The translations under genes were made by a program, and so were the position numbers. A stretch of 6,430 nucleotides of DNA, taken from contig CAIYWO010000193.1 of the NCBI GenBank assembly GCA_903929925.1, positions 1 through 6,430 of the forward strand, given 5' to 3'. The notes under the pieces were generated by a model, which had not been told where the DNA came from, made no database searches, and saw only the letters and a program-made list of their open reading frames with translations. Positions 1-6,049 of the stretch are shown piece after piece (position 1 is the first letter of the stretch; every line of letters begins with the position of its first letter). The DNA is from an uncultured beta proteobacterium. Lineage in GTDB: Bacteria; Pseudomonadota; Gammaproteobacteria; Burkholderiales; Burkholderiaceae_B.

Positions 1-1035
1 CCCACTATCAATCACAAAGCGAATACCAGGCACAGTCAGCGAAGTCTCGGCCACGTTCGTCGCGAGCACCACCCTACGCGCATTGGTGCTGGGACGAAAG
101 ATTTCCTCTTGCTCCGCCTGCGACAGACGTGCGTACAGCGGAAGGATTTGAGTGCTTGGGGGATGATGTTTGCGTAGCGTCTCAGCCGCCTCGCGAATCT
201 CACGTTCACCCGGCATAAATACGAGAATGTCGCCCGAGCCCACCCGCGCGCACTCGTCGACCGCCTCAGACAGCGCGCTCATGAGGTCACGCTCCTCATC
301 GCGGGCTTGCACGCGTTCTGAGGAGGCAGACCCACCGGGAGACCCAGACGTCTCAGACTCAGGCGGCTCGACCGGTCGGTAACGAATATCGACGGGGTAC
401 AGCCGCCCTGACACCTCGATGACGGGCGCCGGCGTGCCGTGCGCATCGCAAAAATGCGCGGCAAAGCGCGTCGCGTCAATCGTTGCAGACGTAATGATGA
501 GTTTTAGATCGCGACGCTTGGGCAATAGCTGCCTGAGATAGCCCAGCAAGAAGTCAATGTTCAGACTGCGTTCGTGGGCTTCGTCAATGATGATCGTGTC
601 ATAGCGGCGCAGCAGCGGATCGCGTTGCGACTCGGCCAGCAAGATCCCATCAGTCATCAATTTGATTGCAGTCTGAGCGCTGCTGCGGTCCTGAAACCGC
701 ACTTGATAGCCCACCCACTCCCCGAGCGGAGACTGCAGTTCATCGGCAATACGTCGCGCGACCGAGCTGGCCGCCAAACGACGAGGCTGCGTGTGCCCGA
801 TCATTTTGGAGAGCCCACGCCCGAGTTCGAGGCAAATTTTAGGCAACTGGGTCGTTTTGCCGGATCCAGTTTCTCCGCTGACGATCACGACCTGATGCGC
901 GGCGATCGCAGCGGCGATCTCCTGACGGCGCCCACTGACCGGCAAATCCTCCGGATAGGTGATTTGGGGGGCAACTCGTGGGGAAATGACAACGCTTTCT
1001 GGCCTTGAATCGGCTAAGCGCTTTGAATCGGGCAT
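1..1035 (-). CDS. hrpA: ATP-dependent RNA helicase HrpA, N-terminal part (3' end outside window)
   Basis: The frame is open from an ATG at 1035 down to base 1, giving 345 residues of a protein that is usually about 1,300 residues long, so only the helicase core start is present. HrpA is a cytoplasmic DEAH-box RNA helicase that in E. coli is linked to mRNA processing and to resolving stalled ribosomes (known of the family). Visible motifs are Walker A GETGSGKT (54-61), motif Ia TQPRRLAA (82-89), TDG (128-130), Walker B DEAH (151-154), SAT (183-185) and the second RecA-domain motif LATNVAETSLT (324-334). A Ser/Gly/Glu-rich insert at about 223-243 sits between the two RecA domains. The start fits the family; GTG 1086 and TTG 1080 are in-frame alternatives, but ATG 1035 has a weak GCGGA Shine-Dalgarno 9 bases upstream. 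It is transcribed divergently from argA. Confidence 0.95.
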   Translation of the reverse strand, partial: MPDSKRLADSRPESVVISPRVAPQITYPEDLPVSGRRQEIAAAIAAHQVVIVSGETGSGKTTQLPKICLELGRGLSKMIGHTQPRRLAASSVARRIADELQSPLGEWVGYQVRFQDRSSAQTAIKLMTDGILLAESQRDPLLRRYDTIIIDEAHERSLNIDFLLGYLRQLLPKRRDLKLIITSATIDATRFAAHFCDAHGTPAPVIEVSGRLYPVDIRYRPVEPPESETSGSPGGSASSERVQARDEERDLMSALSEAVDECARVGSGDILVFMPGEREIREAAETLRKHHPPSTQILPLYARLSQAEQEEIFRPSTNARRVVLATNVAETSLTVPGIRFVIDSG

Positions 1036-1115
1036 ATTTTCGGATCCGCTGAACGGGACATTATAAAATTTATCGCTCAAACTCACAGACCACGAGGTTT
1101 ACAACACTAGCCACC
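1036..1115. promoter_or_regulatory. Divergent hrpA-argA intergenic region with AT-rich palindrome
   Basis: The 80 bases between the two start codons must hold the expression signals of both genes. At 1063-1073 lies a perfect inverted repeat ATAAA-A-TTTAT, the most AT-rich stretch in this region. It overlaps the TATAAT of hrpA on the minus strand and TATAAA (1062-1067) or TAAAAT (1064-1069) on the plus strand, either of which could act as the argA -10; a weak -35-like TTCGGA is at 1039-1044 with 17 bases spacing. The two promoters thus appear to share their melting region. The palindrome does not clearly match an ArgR box, so a regulator site is speculation. Confidence 0.4.
1060..1065 (-). promoter_or_regulatory. 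Likely -10 box of the hrpA promoter
   Basis: Read on the minus strand, this is a perfect TATAAT, about 25 bases upstream of the hrpA ATG. This would give a short leader of roughly 18 bases. No good TTGACA match lies 16-18 bases upstream (best is a poor CTGTGA-like hexamer), so this is a candidate based on the -10 and its position only. Confidence 0.45.
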
Positions 1116-2474
1116 ATGCCTGAATCCCAAGAACAAGAGACCGTATCCGCACAAGAAGCCCCAGAATTCGCTGCTGCACAGTTCGTGCGCTGGTTCCGAG
1201 AGGTGGCCCCTTATGTGCATGCATTTCGTGGAAAAACCTTTGTAGTCGCCTTTGGCGGTGAGCTAGTCCAGGCTAACGTCCTAAATACGTTGGTCCAGGA
1301 CTTATCCTTACTTTCAGCACTGGGCATCAAACTCGTGCTGGTGCACGGCTCGCGCCCTCAAGTCAACGAACAGCTTCGCCTGAAAGGCTTTAGTCAACAA
1401 TTCGACCGTGGACGCGCTCCAATGGACGCCGATGCGCTGGAGTGCGCGAAAGAAGCTGCCGGTGAAATTCGCCTCGACATCGAGGCAGCCTTTAGCCAGG
1501 GGCTACCCAACACACCAATGTCGCACGCGCAGATTCGGGTCATTTCAGGTAACTTCGTGACCGCCCGACCGACTGGCATCATCGATGGGGTGGATTACAA
1601 ACACACGGGTCAGGTTCGCAAGATCGATGTTGAGGCCTTGCGCTCATCGATTGATCGCGGCTCGATCGTCTTGCTATCACCCCTGGGCTTCTCGCCAACG
1701 GGCGAAGCCTTCAACCTGGCAATGGAGGAGCTCGCAACTAGCGTTGCGACAGCGCTGCGTGCAGAGAAGCTCATCTTTCTGACCGAGTCGCCGGGCGTGA
1801 TCGCGGAAGATGGCAGTGTTGACACAGAGCTTGCACGACTCGACGCTGACGCCCTGCTTGCTTCGGGCTCAATCGACCCGGACACTGGCTTTTATCTGCA
1901 ATTTGCTTCGCGCGCTGTCAAGCGCGGCGTTACACGAGCGCATTTGATACCGTTCTCGATGGACGGTGTTGTGTTGCTTGAAATCTTCACCCACGACGGT
2001 GTTGGTACGATGGTGGTGGAAGACACCCTCGACGACTTGCGACCTGCAACGATCGATGATGTTGGCGCGATCTTGCAACTGATCGAACCTCTAGAGCAAG
2101 ACGGCACTCTGGTCCCAAGAGGTCGTGCTGTCATCGAACGCGATGTCGAAAACTTTACCGTACTCGAACACGACGGCGTGATTTACGGTTGCGCAACGCT
2201 TCACGACTTTCCGAAAGACCAAATGGCAGAAATGGCTTGTCTGATCGTCCATCCTGAATGGCAAGGCACGGGCGAAGGCGAGATTCTGTTGCGACATATG
2301 GAATCGCGAGCCAGAGGTCACGGCGCAAAGCGTCTTTTTGTGCTCACCACACGCACGTCGCACTGGTTCATCAAGCGTGGATTCGTTCAAGGCGGTGTCG
2401 CTGATTTGCCTAAAGAAAAGCAAGCGCATTACAACCGGTCACGTAACAGCCTTATTTTTATAAAACGCCTGTAG
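1116..2474 (+). CDS. argA: Amino-acid N-acetyltransferase (N-acetylglutamate synthase) ArgA
   Basis: This 452-residue protein transfers an acetyl group from acetyl-CoA to glutamate, the first committed step of arginine synthesis, in the cytoplasm. It has the classical two-domain layout. The N-terminal amino-acid-kinase-like domain (about 28-295) carries VVAFGGE (43-49), VLVHGSRPQVNEQL (74-87), the SGNFVTARP stretch (144-152) and LSPLGFSPTGEAFN (187-200); in the family it binds arginine for feedback inhibition and is not a working kinase. The C-terminal GNAT domain (about 308-452) has the acetyl-CoA loop QGTGEG (383-388), the preceding strand CLIVHPE and the TTRTSHWFIKRGF segment (411-423). 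Length and motifs match betaproteobacterial ArgA throughout, with no frame break. ATG 1116 is the only sensible start, but no good Shine-Dalgarno precedes it: the nearest GAGG (1094-1097) is 18 bases away. yggX follows after 77 bases. Confidence 0.97.
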   Translation: MPESQEQETVSAQEAPEFAAAQFVRWFREVAPYVHAFRGKTFVVAFGGELVQANVLNTLVQDLSLLSALGIKLVLVHGSRPQVNEQLRLKGFSQQFDRGRAPMDADALECAKEAAGEIRLDIEAAFSQGLPNTPMSHAQIRVISGNFVTARPTGIIDGVDYKHTGQVRKIDVEALRSSIDRGSIVLLSPLGFSPTGEAFNLAMEELATSVATALRAEKLIFLTESPGVIAEDGSVDTELARLDADALLASGSIDPDTGFYLQFASRAVKRGVTRAHLIPFSMDGVVLLEIFTHDGVGTMVVEDTLDDLRPATIDDVGAILQLIEPLEQDGTLVPRGRAVIERDVENFTVLEHDGVIYGCATLHDFPKDQMAEMACLIVHPEWQGTGEGEILLRHMESRARGHGAKRLFVLTTRTSHWFIKRGFVQGGVADLPKEKQAHYNRSRNSLIFIKRL

Positions 2475-2487
2475 TGCTTGGGGACTC

Positions 2488-2518
2488 TTGGTCAAAAAGA
2501 TCATGAACCCCCTACAAT
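2488..2518 (+). promoter_or_regulatory. Candidate sigma-70-type promoter of yggX
   Basis: A TACAAT hexamer (2513-2518) lies 33 bases before the chosen yggX start. Upstream is TTGGTCA (2488-2494), whose hexamer TGGTCA (2489-2494) matches four of six -35 bases with an 18-base spacer. It sits in the 77-base gap between argA and yggX, so yggX can probably be expressed apart from argA. Read-through from argA is also possible because no convincing terminator is visible in the gap. Confidence 0.4.
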
Positions 2519-2538
2519 ACAGCCACTTTGTTTCAAAC

Positions 2539-2543
2539 AGGAT
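2539..2543 (+). promoter_or_regulatory. Ribosome binding site deciding the yggX start
   Basis: AGGAT, with ACAGGA upstream context, ends 8 bases before ATG 2552. It lies inside the longer open frame that begins at TTG 2528, so it supports the shorter 90-residue protein. Confidence 0.6.
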
Positions 2544-2551
2544 CTACCGCC

Positions 2552-2824
2552 ATGGGCCGCACCGTTCAGTGTTTAAAGCTTAAGAAAGAAGCCGAAGGGC
2601 TTGAGTACCCCCCCTATCCAGGCGAGATGGGTACCAAAATCTGGCAGAGCATTTCCAAAGAAGCCTGGCAAGAATGGCTGAACGTGCAGACACGTCTGGT
2701 TAATGAAAACAGGTTAAATCTTGCGGATACACGGGCACGCAAGTATCTGAAAGAACAAATGGAAAAACATTTGTTCGAAGATATCGATGTCGAAGCACAG
2801 GGGTTCGTTCCACCCTCAGCCTAA
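2552..2824 (+). CDS. yggX: Probable Fe(2+)-trafficking / oxidative damage protection protein YggX
   Basis: The 90-residue product matches the YggX family along its full length: M-x-R-x-V-x-C at the N terminus with the conserved Cys7, LKKEAEGLEYPPYPGE (10-25), then SKEAWQEWL (35-43) and NENRLNLAD (51-59), and RARKYLKEQMEK (61-72). In enteric bacteria the protein is linked to intracellular iron handling and to protecting iron-sulphur enzymes from superoxide, under SoxRS control; that regulation cannot be assumed here. I chose ATG 2552 over an upstream in-frame TTG at 2528 because family homology begins there and AGGAT (2539-2543) lies 8 bases before it. It has its own candidate promoter after argA and converges on rpiA, the stop codons being only about 20 bases apart. 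Confidence 0.95.
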   Translation: MGRTVQCLKLKKEAEGLEYPPYPGEMGTKIWQSISKEAWQEWLNVQTRLVNENRLNLADTRARKYLKEQMEKHLFEDIDVEAQGFVPPSA

Positions 2825-2830
2825 ATAACC

Positions 2831-2867
2831 AGAATGGCAGCCGCCTATAAACGGCGGATGCCATTCT
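2831..2867. terminator. Shared hairpin at the convergent yggX / rpiA ends
   Basis: Two 15-base arms (2831-2845 and 2853-2867) pair with a single mismatch around a 7-base loop, giving a strong GC-rich stem: AGAATGGCA-x-CCGCC against GGCGG-x-TGCCATTCT. It begins 6 bases after the yggX stop and its right arm and loop include the last codons and stop of rpiA. On the plus strand no T-run follows. On the minus strand the stem is followed by GGTTATTTA, only modestly T-rich. Position between converging genes strongly suggests a bidirectional transcript end, but it is not a textbook intrinsic terminator. Confidence 0.55.
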
Positions 2868-3513
2868 GCGTTGCAAGCAACGCCACATCTGCCGGACGAA
2901 TCGCAAACAATCCGTTCGTCAACACACCAGGCACGTTATTCAGCTGTTTTTCAAGAGCAATCGCATCCGTGATGCTCAAACCAGATACATCCAAAATCTG
3001 GTTTCCATTGTCTGTGACAAATCCCTCACGTAGCGCAGGCTTGCCACCCAGTGACAACGCCACACGCGCCACCGCCTCGCGTGCAATGGAAAGCACCTCA
3101 ATAGGCAATGGAAACTTACCTAAGGTTTGTACAAGCTTTGACTCATCGGCGATACAAATAAACTTTTGCGCAACAGACGCTACAATTTTTTCACGCGTCA
3201 GTGCCCCTCCCCCACCTTTGATCATATGCAAAGAGGCATTGATTTCGTCAGCACCGTCCACATAAACGGGCATTGACTCAACCTGGTTTAAATCCAGCAC
3301 AACAATACCTAAATCGCTTAATCGCTTTGCGCTGCGCTCAGAGCTCGCGACAGCTCCACGAAAACGTCCACGGAAGCGCCCCAATCCATCGATAAACAAA
3401 TCTGCGGTAGATCCCGTCCCCACACCGATCACGGCGTCAGGCGTGAGCATCGGCTCGATCAACGAGAGCGCCGCCTCAGCAGCTTGCAATTTAAGATCAT
3501 GTTGGGAAAGCAT
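2845..3513 (-). CDS. rpiA: Ribose-5-phosphate isomerase A
   Basis: The 222-residue protein interconverts ribose 5-phosphate and ribulose 5-phosphate in the non-oxidative pentose phosphate pathway, supplying ribose for nucleotides (cytoplasmic). Its length is usual for the family. It carries the phosphate-binding loop GVGTGSTA (30-37), the DGADE motif with D86 and D89, and KGGGGALTRE with K99 and E108. The spacing of D86, D89, K99 and E108 equals that of the E. coli active-site residues D81, D84, K94 and E103, so the enzyme should be active. ATG 3513 is preceded at 7 bases by AAAGGA (3521-3526), which overlaps the stop codon of rmuC. The gap to rmuC is 11 bases, so it is the last gene of the leftward operon. 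Its final codons double as one arm of the terminator-like hairpin. Confidence 0.97.
   Translation of the reverse strand: MLSQHDLKLQAAEAALSLIEPMLTPDAVIGVGTGSTADLFIDGLGRFRGRFRGAVASSERSAKRLSDLGIVVLDLNQVESMPVYVDGADEINASLHMIKGGGGALTREKIVASVAQKFICIADESKLVQTLGKFPLPIEVLSIAREAVARVALSLGGKPALREGFVTDNGNQILDVSGLSITDAIALEKQLNNVPGVLTNGLFAIRPADVALLATQNGIRRL
2868..2883. repeat. Second small inverted repeat abutting the shared hairpin
   Basis: GCGTTG and CAACGC (6-base perfect arms) flank a CAAG loop, directly next to the larger hairpin. It lies wholly inside the 3' end of rpiA and encodes part of its ALLATQ segment, so it may be a chance product of coding sequence or part of the 3'-end structure. Confidence 0.4.
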
Positions 3514-3524
3514 ACGGTGGTCCT

Positions 3525-4937
3525 TTAGGATTTTTTAGGAACATCAGACGAGAGGTCATTCGCCTCGGGATCAGCATCACCCTCATAGGGGTCGCTATCC
3601 GCGGCTTCTGGAGCGAACAACGCTTTGGCCTGATCCTCAGGCATCGCCTCGACGTTTTTCAAACTACGCAGCATCATACGCGTGCGAGATTCGGTTTGTC
3701 CGATGCGATTGCTTGCCGTATCAAGAGACTTCTTAACGTTTGCCAACGTGTCGCCAAACTTACCAAACTCTGTCTTCACAGCACGCAGTACCTGCCAAAC
3801 CTCAGAGGAGCGTTGCTGAATAGCCAGGGTGCGAAACCCCATCTGCAAACTGTTGAGCAAGGCCGCTAAGTTTGCAGGACCCGCCACGTTCACTCTCAGG
3901 TCATGCAACTTGTCCAGGAGACCTGGCTGGCGTAGCACCTCGGCATACAAACTCTCACTCGGCAGAAACATGATCGCAAAATCCGTGGTGTGCGGAGGCG
4001 ATACATACTTGGTGACAATCGTTTTGGCTTGCAATTCAATCGCACGCGCGAGCGCGCCACCTGCCGCCTTCATTGCATCCCGATCGGCAAGTTCATGCGC
4101 ATCCATTAAGCGCTCATACTCTTCTTTCGGAAATTTGGCATCAATCGGTAGCCACACCGGCTCATCAAATTGACCTTGCCCAGGCAAGCGGACCGCGAAC
4201 TCGACTTGCGCATCACTGCCCGGAACTGTCTTGACGTTGCGAGCATATTGATCGGGTGTCATGCTGTCTTCAATCAACCTAGCCAACTGCACCTCACCCC
4301 ACGTGCCGCGAGACTTCACGTTGGTCAGCACACGCTTGAGATCACCGACACCTGCGGCGAGGGTCTGCATTTCACCGAGACCTTTATGCACCGCCTCAAG
4401 TCGATCAGATACAAGCTTGAAAGATTCGCCTAGGCGCTGCTCAAGCGTGGCGTGTAGTTTTTCATCAACTGTGCGCCGCATCTCGTCAAGCTTGGCAGAG
4501 TTATCTTTTTGCAAAGCCATTAAGCGCTCTTCTACCGCGCTCCGCAACTCAGTAATGCGTCGCTCGTTGGCTTGGATCAAAGCTTGCAGCTGTTCAGAGA
4601 ATCCCGTTCCGAATCGAGTAAGTGCTTCAGCACTTTCGGTACGCCCTGCCGCTGCATCACGTGCCATGGCAGCACGAAAATCGTTATCGCTTTGCGCAAG
4701 TTCCGTGCGCAAGGCACGCGAGGACTCGGCTAGCTCGGCACGTAACTGACGGTGCGCCTCAGTTTGCTCCTGTCTTAAGCTGCGCTCGAGTTTCTCTTGT
4801 GCACTTAGAATCTGATCCAGCTTAGGTTCATTCGATGCTTCGCCCGTGCGTCCAGCGCGCAACCAAGCCAACCCAGCAAAGATTGCAGCGCATACGCTTG
4901 CAAGCACCGTGACAAGCGACAAGAGGTTTGCATCCAT
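3525..4937 (-). CDS. rmuC: RmuC family protein (DNA recombination protein RmuC homolog)
   Basis: The family is named for E. coli RmuC, loss of which raises inversions at short inverted repeats; it contains a predicted nuclease-like core whose activity is poorly characterised. From ATG 4937 the product has 470 residues. It has an N-terminal hydrophobic helix (about 4-27, followed by Arg residues) predicted to anchor it in the inner membrane, a long Gln/Glu/Arg/Ala-rich coiled coil (about 38-190), the RmuC core (about 195-425) and an acidic tail (about 444-467). Core motifs are RGTWGEVQL (210-218), PIDAKFP (264-270, the DxK of the predicted nuclease centre), TTDFAIMFLPSES (317-329) and NVAGPANLAALLN (350-362). 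GTG 4940 is an in-frame alternative, but ATG 4937 fits AGGA (4946-4949) at 8 bases and overlaps the upstream TGA as TGATG, suggesting coupled translation. Confidence 0.94.
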   Translation of the reverse strand: MDANLLSLVTVLASVCAAIFAGLAWLRAGRTGEASNEPKLDQILSAQEKLERSLRQEQTEAHRQLRAELAESSRALRTELAQSDNDFRAAMARDAAAGRTESAEALTRFGTGFSEQLQALIQANERRITELRSAVEERLMALQKDNSAKLDEMRRTVDEKLHATLEQRLGESFKLVSDRLEAVHKGLGEMQTLAAGVGDLKRVLTNVKSRGTWGEVQLARLIEDSMTPDQYARNVKTVPGSDAQVEFAVRLPGQGQFDEPVWLPIDAKFPKEEYERLMDAHELADRDAMKAAGGALARAIELQAKTIVTKYVSPPHTTDFAIMFLPSESLYAEVLRQPGLLDKLHDLRVNVAGPANLAALLNSLQMGFRTLAIQQRSSEVWQVLRAVKTEFGKFGDTLANVKKSLDTASNRIGQTESRTRMMLRSLKNVEAMPEDQAKALFAPEAADSDPYEGDADPEANDLSSDVPKKS

Positions 4938-5296
4938 CACTTGATTCCTAGTTTTTCAGCGAAGCGCTTCTCATTAAAGCCAACTGAAACAGACTCGTCT
5001 GCGTATACCGTGAGGGGACGTCTGATAAGAGCCGGGTAATCTGCGATCAGACCGAGCCACTGGGCATCCGTTTGTGGTGTCTTTAAGCCATCATCTAAAT
5101 TGCGCCAAGTCATCGACGCACGATTCACCAACTTTTCCCAGCCACCCAGGGCTACAGCCCACTTTTTAAGGGAGGCCTGCGGTAAGGGGTGCTCACGATA
5201 ATCCTCGAACTTATAAGAGACATCGTGTTGATCTAACCAGGCCAGCGCCTTGAGGCATGTGCTGCACTTTGCTAAGCCAAAAATTTTTAATACCAT
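4937..5296 (-). CDS. ArsC/Spx/YffB-fold thioredoxin-like reductase family protein
   Basis: A small cytoplasmic protein of 119 residues with the ArsC-like thioredoxin fold. Near the N terminus it has GLAKCSTC (7-14), whose first Cys aligns with the catalytic Cys of ArsC and YffB; the second Cys makes a CxxC. Other family signs are the DYREHPL segment after strand two, LVNRASMTWRNL (56-67), LIRRPLTV (89-96) and VGFNEKRFAEKLG near the end. YffB-type members are thought to be glutathione-dependent thiol reductases; true arsenate reduction is unproven, and no ars genes are nearby. Gram-positive Spx shares the fold and a CxxC redox switch, but there is no ground to call this a transcription regulator. 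ATG 5296 is preferred to TTG 5299 because GGAG (5306-5309), inside the last codons of kdkA, lies 9 bases before it. It overlaps rmuC by one base. Confidence 0.88.
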   Translation of the reverse strand: MVLKIFGLAKCSTCLKALAWLDQHDVSYKFEDYREHPLPQASLKKWAVALGGWEKLVNRASMTWRNLDDGLKTPQTDAQWLGLIADYPALIRRPLTVYADESVSVGFNEKRFAEKLGIK

Positions 5297-5302
5297 CAAA
5301 AG

Positions 5303-6049
5303 CTACTCCATATGTTCATTAAAACCGAGCCATGCATGTTGATAAGCCCGATTCAGCGCCGGCCAGCTCAAGTGTTCTTGTTGTGGCACAACTTTTCGAA
5401 CTGACCGCAACAGGCGCGAGAGGTTTTCGGCTCGCAAGCCGTCGTTCACAGGAGTGTATCGGCTTCGATCAAAGTCAATCAGCCAAATCCGGTTATCGAC
5501 ATCCACCATGATGTTGTAAACATTTAAGTCGGCGTGCCAGACTCCGAAGGCATGCATCCTGGCGATCTCCCTACCCGCCTGAGCCCAGAGCTCTGGGTCA
5601 GTGACTCGTGCTAGCGGCTGAGCGTCTGGAATCCTAACAGTGAGCAGCGCCGCCTCATAGAGCAAACCCCGCCTCTGTACATGCGCCGCAATCGGTTGTG
5701 GCACAGGCAAACCTGCGCGATACATCAAACCCAGAAGTTCAAACTCTGCAAAGGCGCGTGTCTTTGACAATCCTGTCCAAATATACCCAGAGCGCAGCAG
5801 CTTGGCTGCCCAACCTCCGCGACGATAATGCCGCAATACAGCGCGCACGCCACGAATTTGTAGAAACCAGGCTGCGCTGCGTCCGCCCACTGCGACGGCA
5901 GCAGCCTCCCAGCGCGAGTCCTTGGGATCAAACCAAGCGCCGAGCTCCTTTGAGGAGGGGTGAGCACCTTGAGCAAACAGCCCGAGATCGACGCGCACCC
6001 AACGCTGCGGTGCAACCTGAACCGTCTGCGCTTCTAATTCGTTAGCCAT
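5303..6049 (-). CDS. kdkA: 3-deoxy-D-manno-octulosonic acid (Kdo) kinase, KdkA/WaaP family
   Basis: The 248-residue product belongs to the lipopolysaccharide kinase (Kdo/WaaP) group of protein-kinase-like enzymes. KdkA phosphorylates the Kdo residue on lipid A at the inner-membrane cytoplasmic face, in bacteria whose inner core carries a single phosphorylated Kdo. Visible signs are the family N-terminal motif VLRHYRRGG (71-79), TRAFAEFELL (97-106), the catalytic loop HADLNVYNI (172-180, with D174 and N179) and the metal-binding IDFDR (191-195, D192). Length is close to the Haemophilus enzyme (about 240). An upstream ATG at 6118 would add 23 residues unlike the family and lies deep inside the globin gene, so ATG 6049 is preferred; it overlaps the globin stop by 8 bases with only a weak AAAG before it, implying coupled translation. 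No other LPS genes are in the window. Confidence 0.9.
   Translation of the reverse strand: MANELEAQTVQVAPQRWVRVDLGLFAQGAHPSSKELGAWFDPKDSRWEAAAVAVGGRSAAWFLQIRGVRAVLRHYRRGGWAAKLLRSGYIWTGLSKTRAFAEFELLGLMYRAGLPVPQPIAAHVQRRGLLYEAALLTVRIPDAQPLARVTDPELWAQAGREIARMHAFGVWHADLNVYNIMVDVDNRIWLIDFDRSRYTPVNDGLRAENLSRLLRSVRKVVPQQEHLSWPALNRAYQHAWLGFNEHME

Noticed and set aside
574..1008. Plus-strand open frame of 144 codons opposite hrpA
   Set aside because: It is antisense to the strongly conserved helicase motifs of HrpA and its translation resembles no family; it is a shadow of the real gene.
1110..1119. GCCACCATG around the argA start, which resembles a eukaryotic Kozak sequence
   Set aside because: The gene is plainly bacterial and in native context; this is a chance match and no sign of an engineered construct.
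2480..2511. Possible terminator after argA (GGGG ... CCCC with GGTC/GATC inside)
   Set aside because: The arms are only four bases with a large interior and no T-run, and the region overlaps the candidate yggX promoter.
4170..4749. Long plus-strand open frames opposite rmuC
   Set aside because: They mirror the coiled-coil coding region of rmuC, are Ser/Arg/Ala-rich shadows and have no family motifs.
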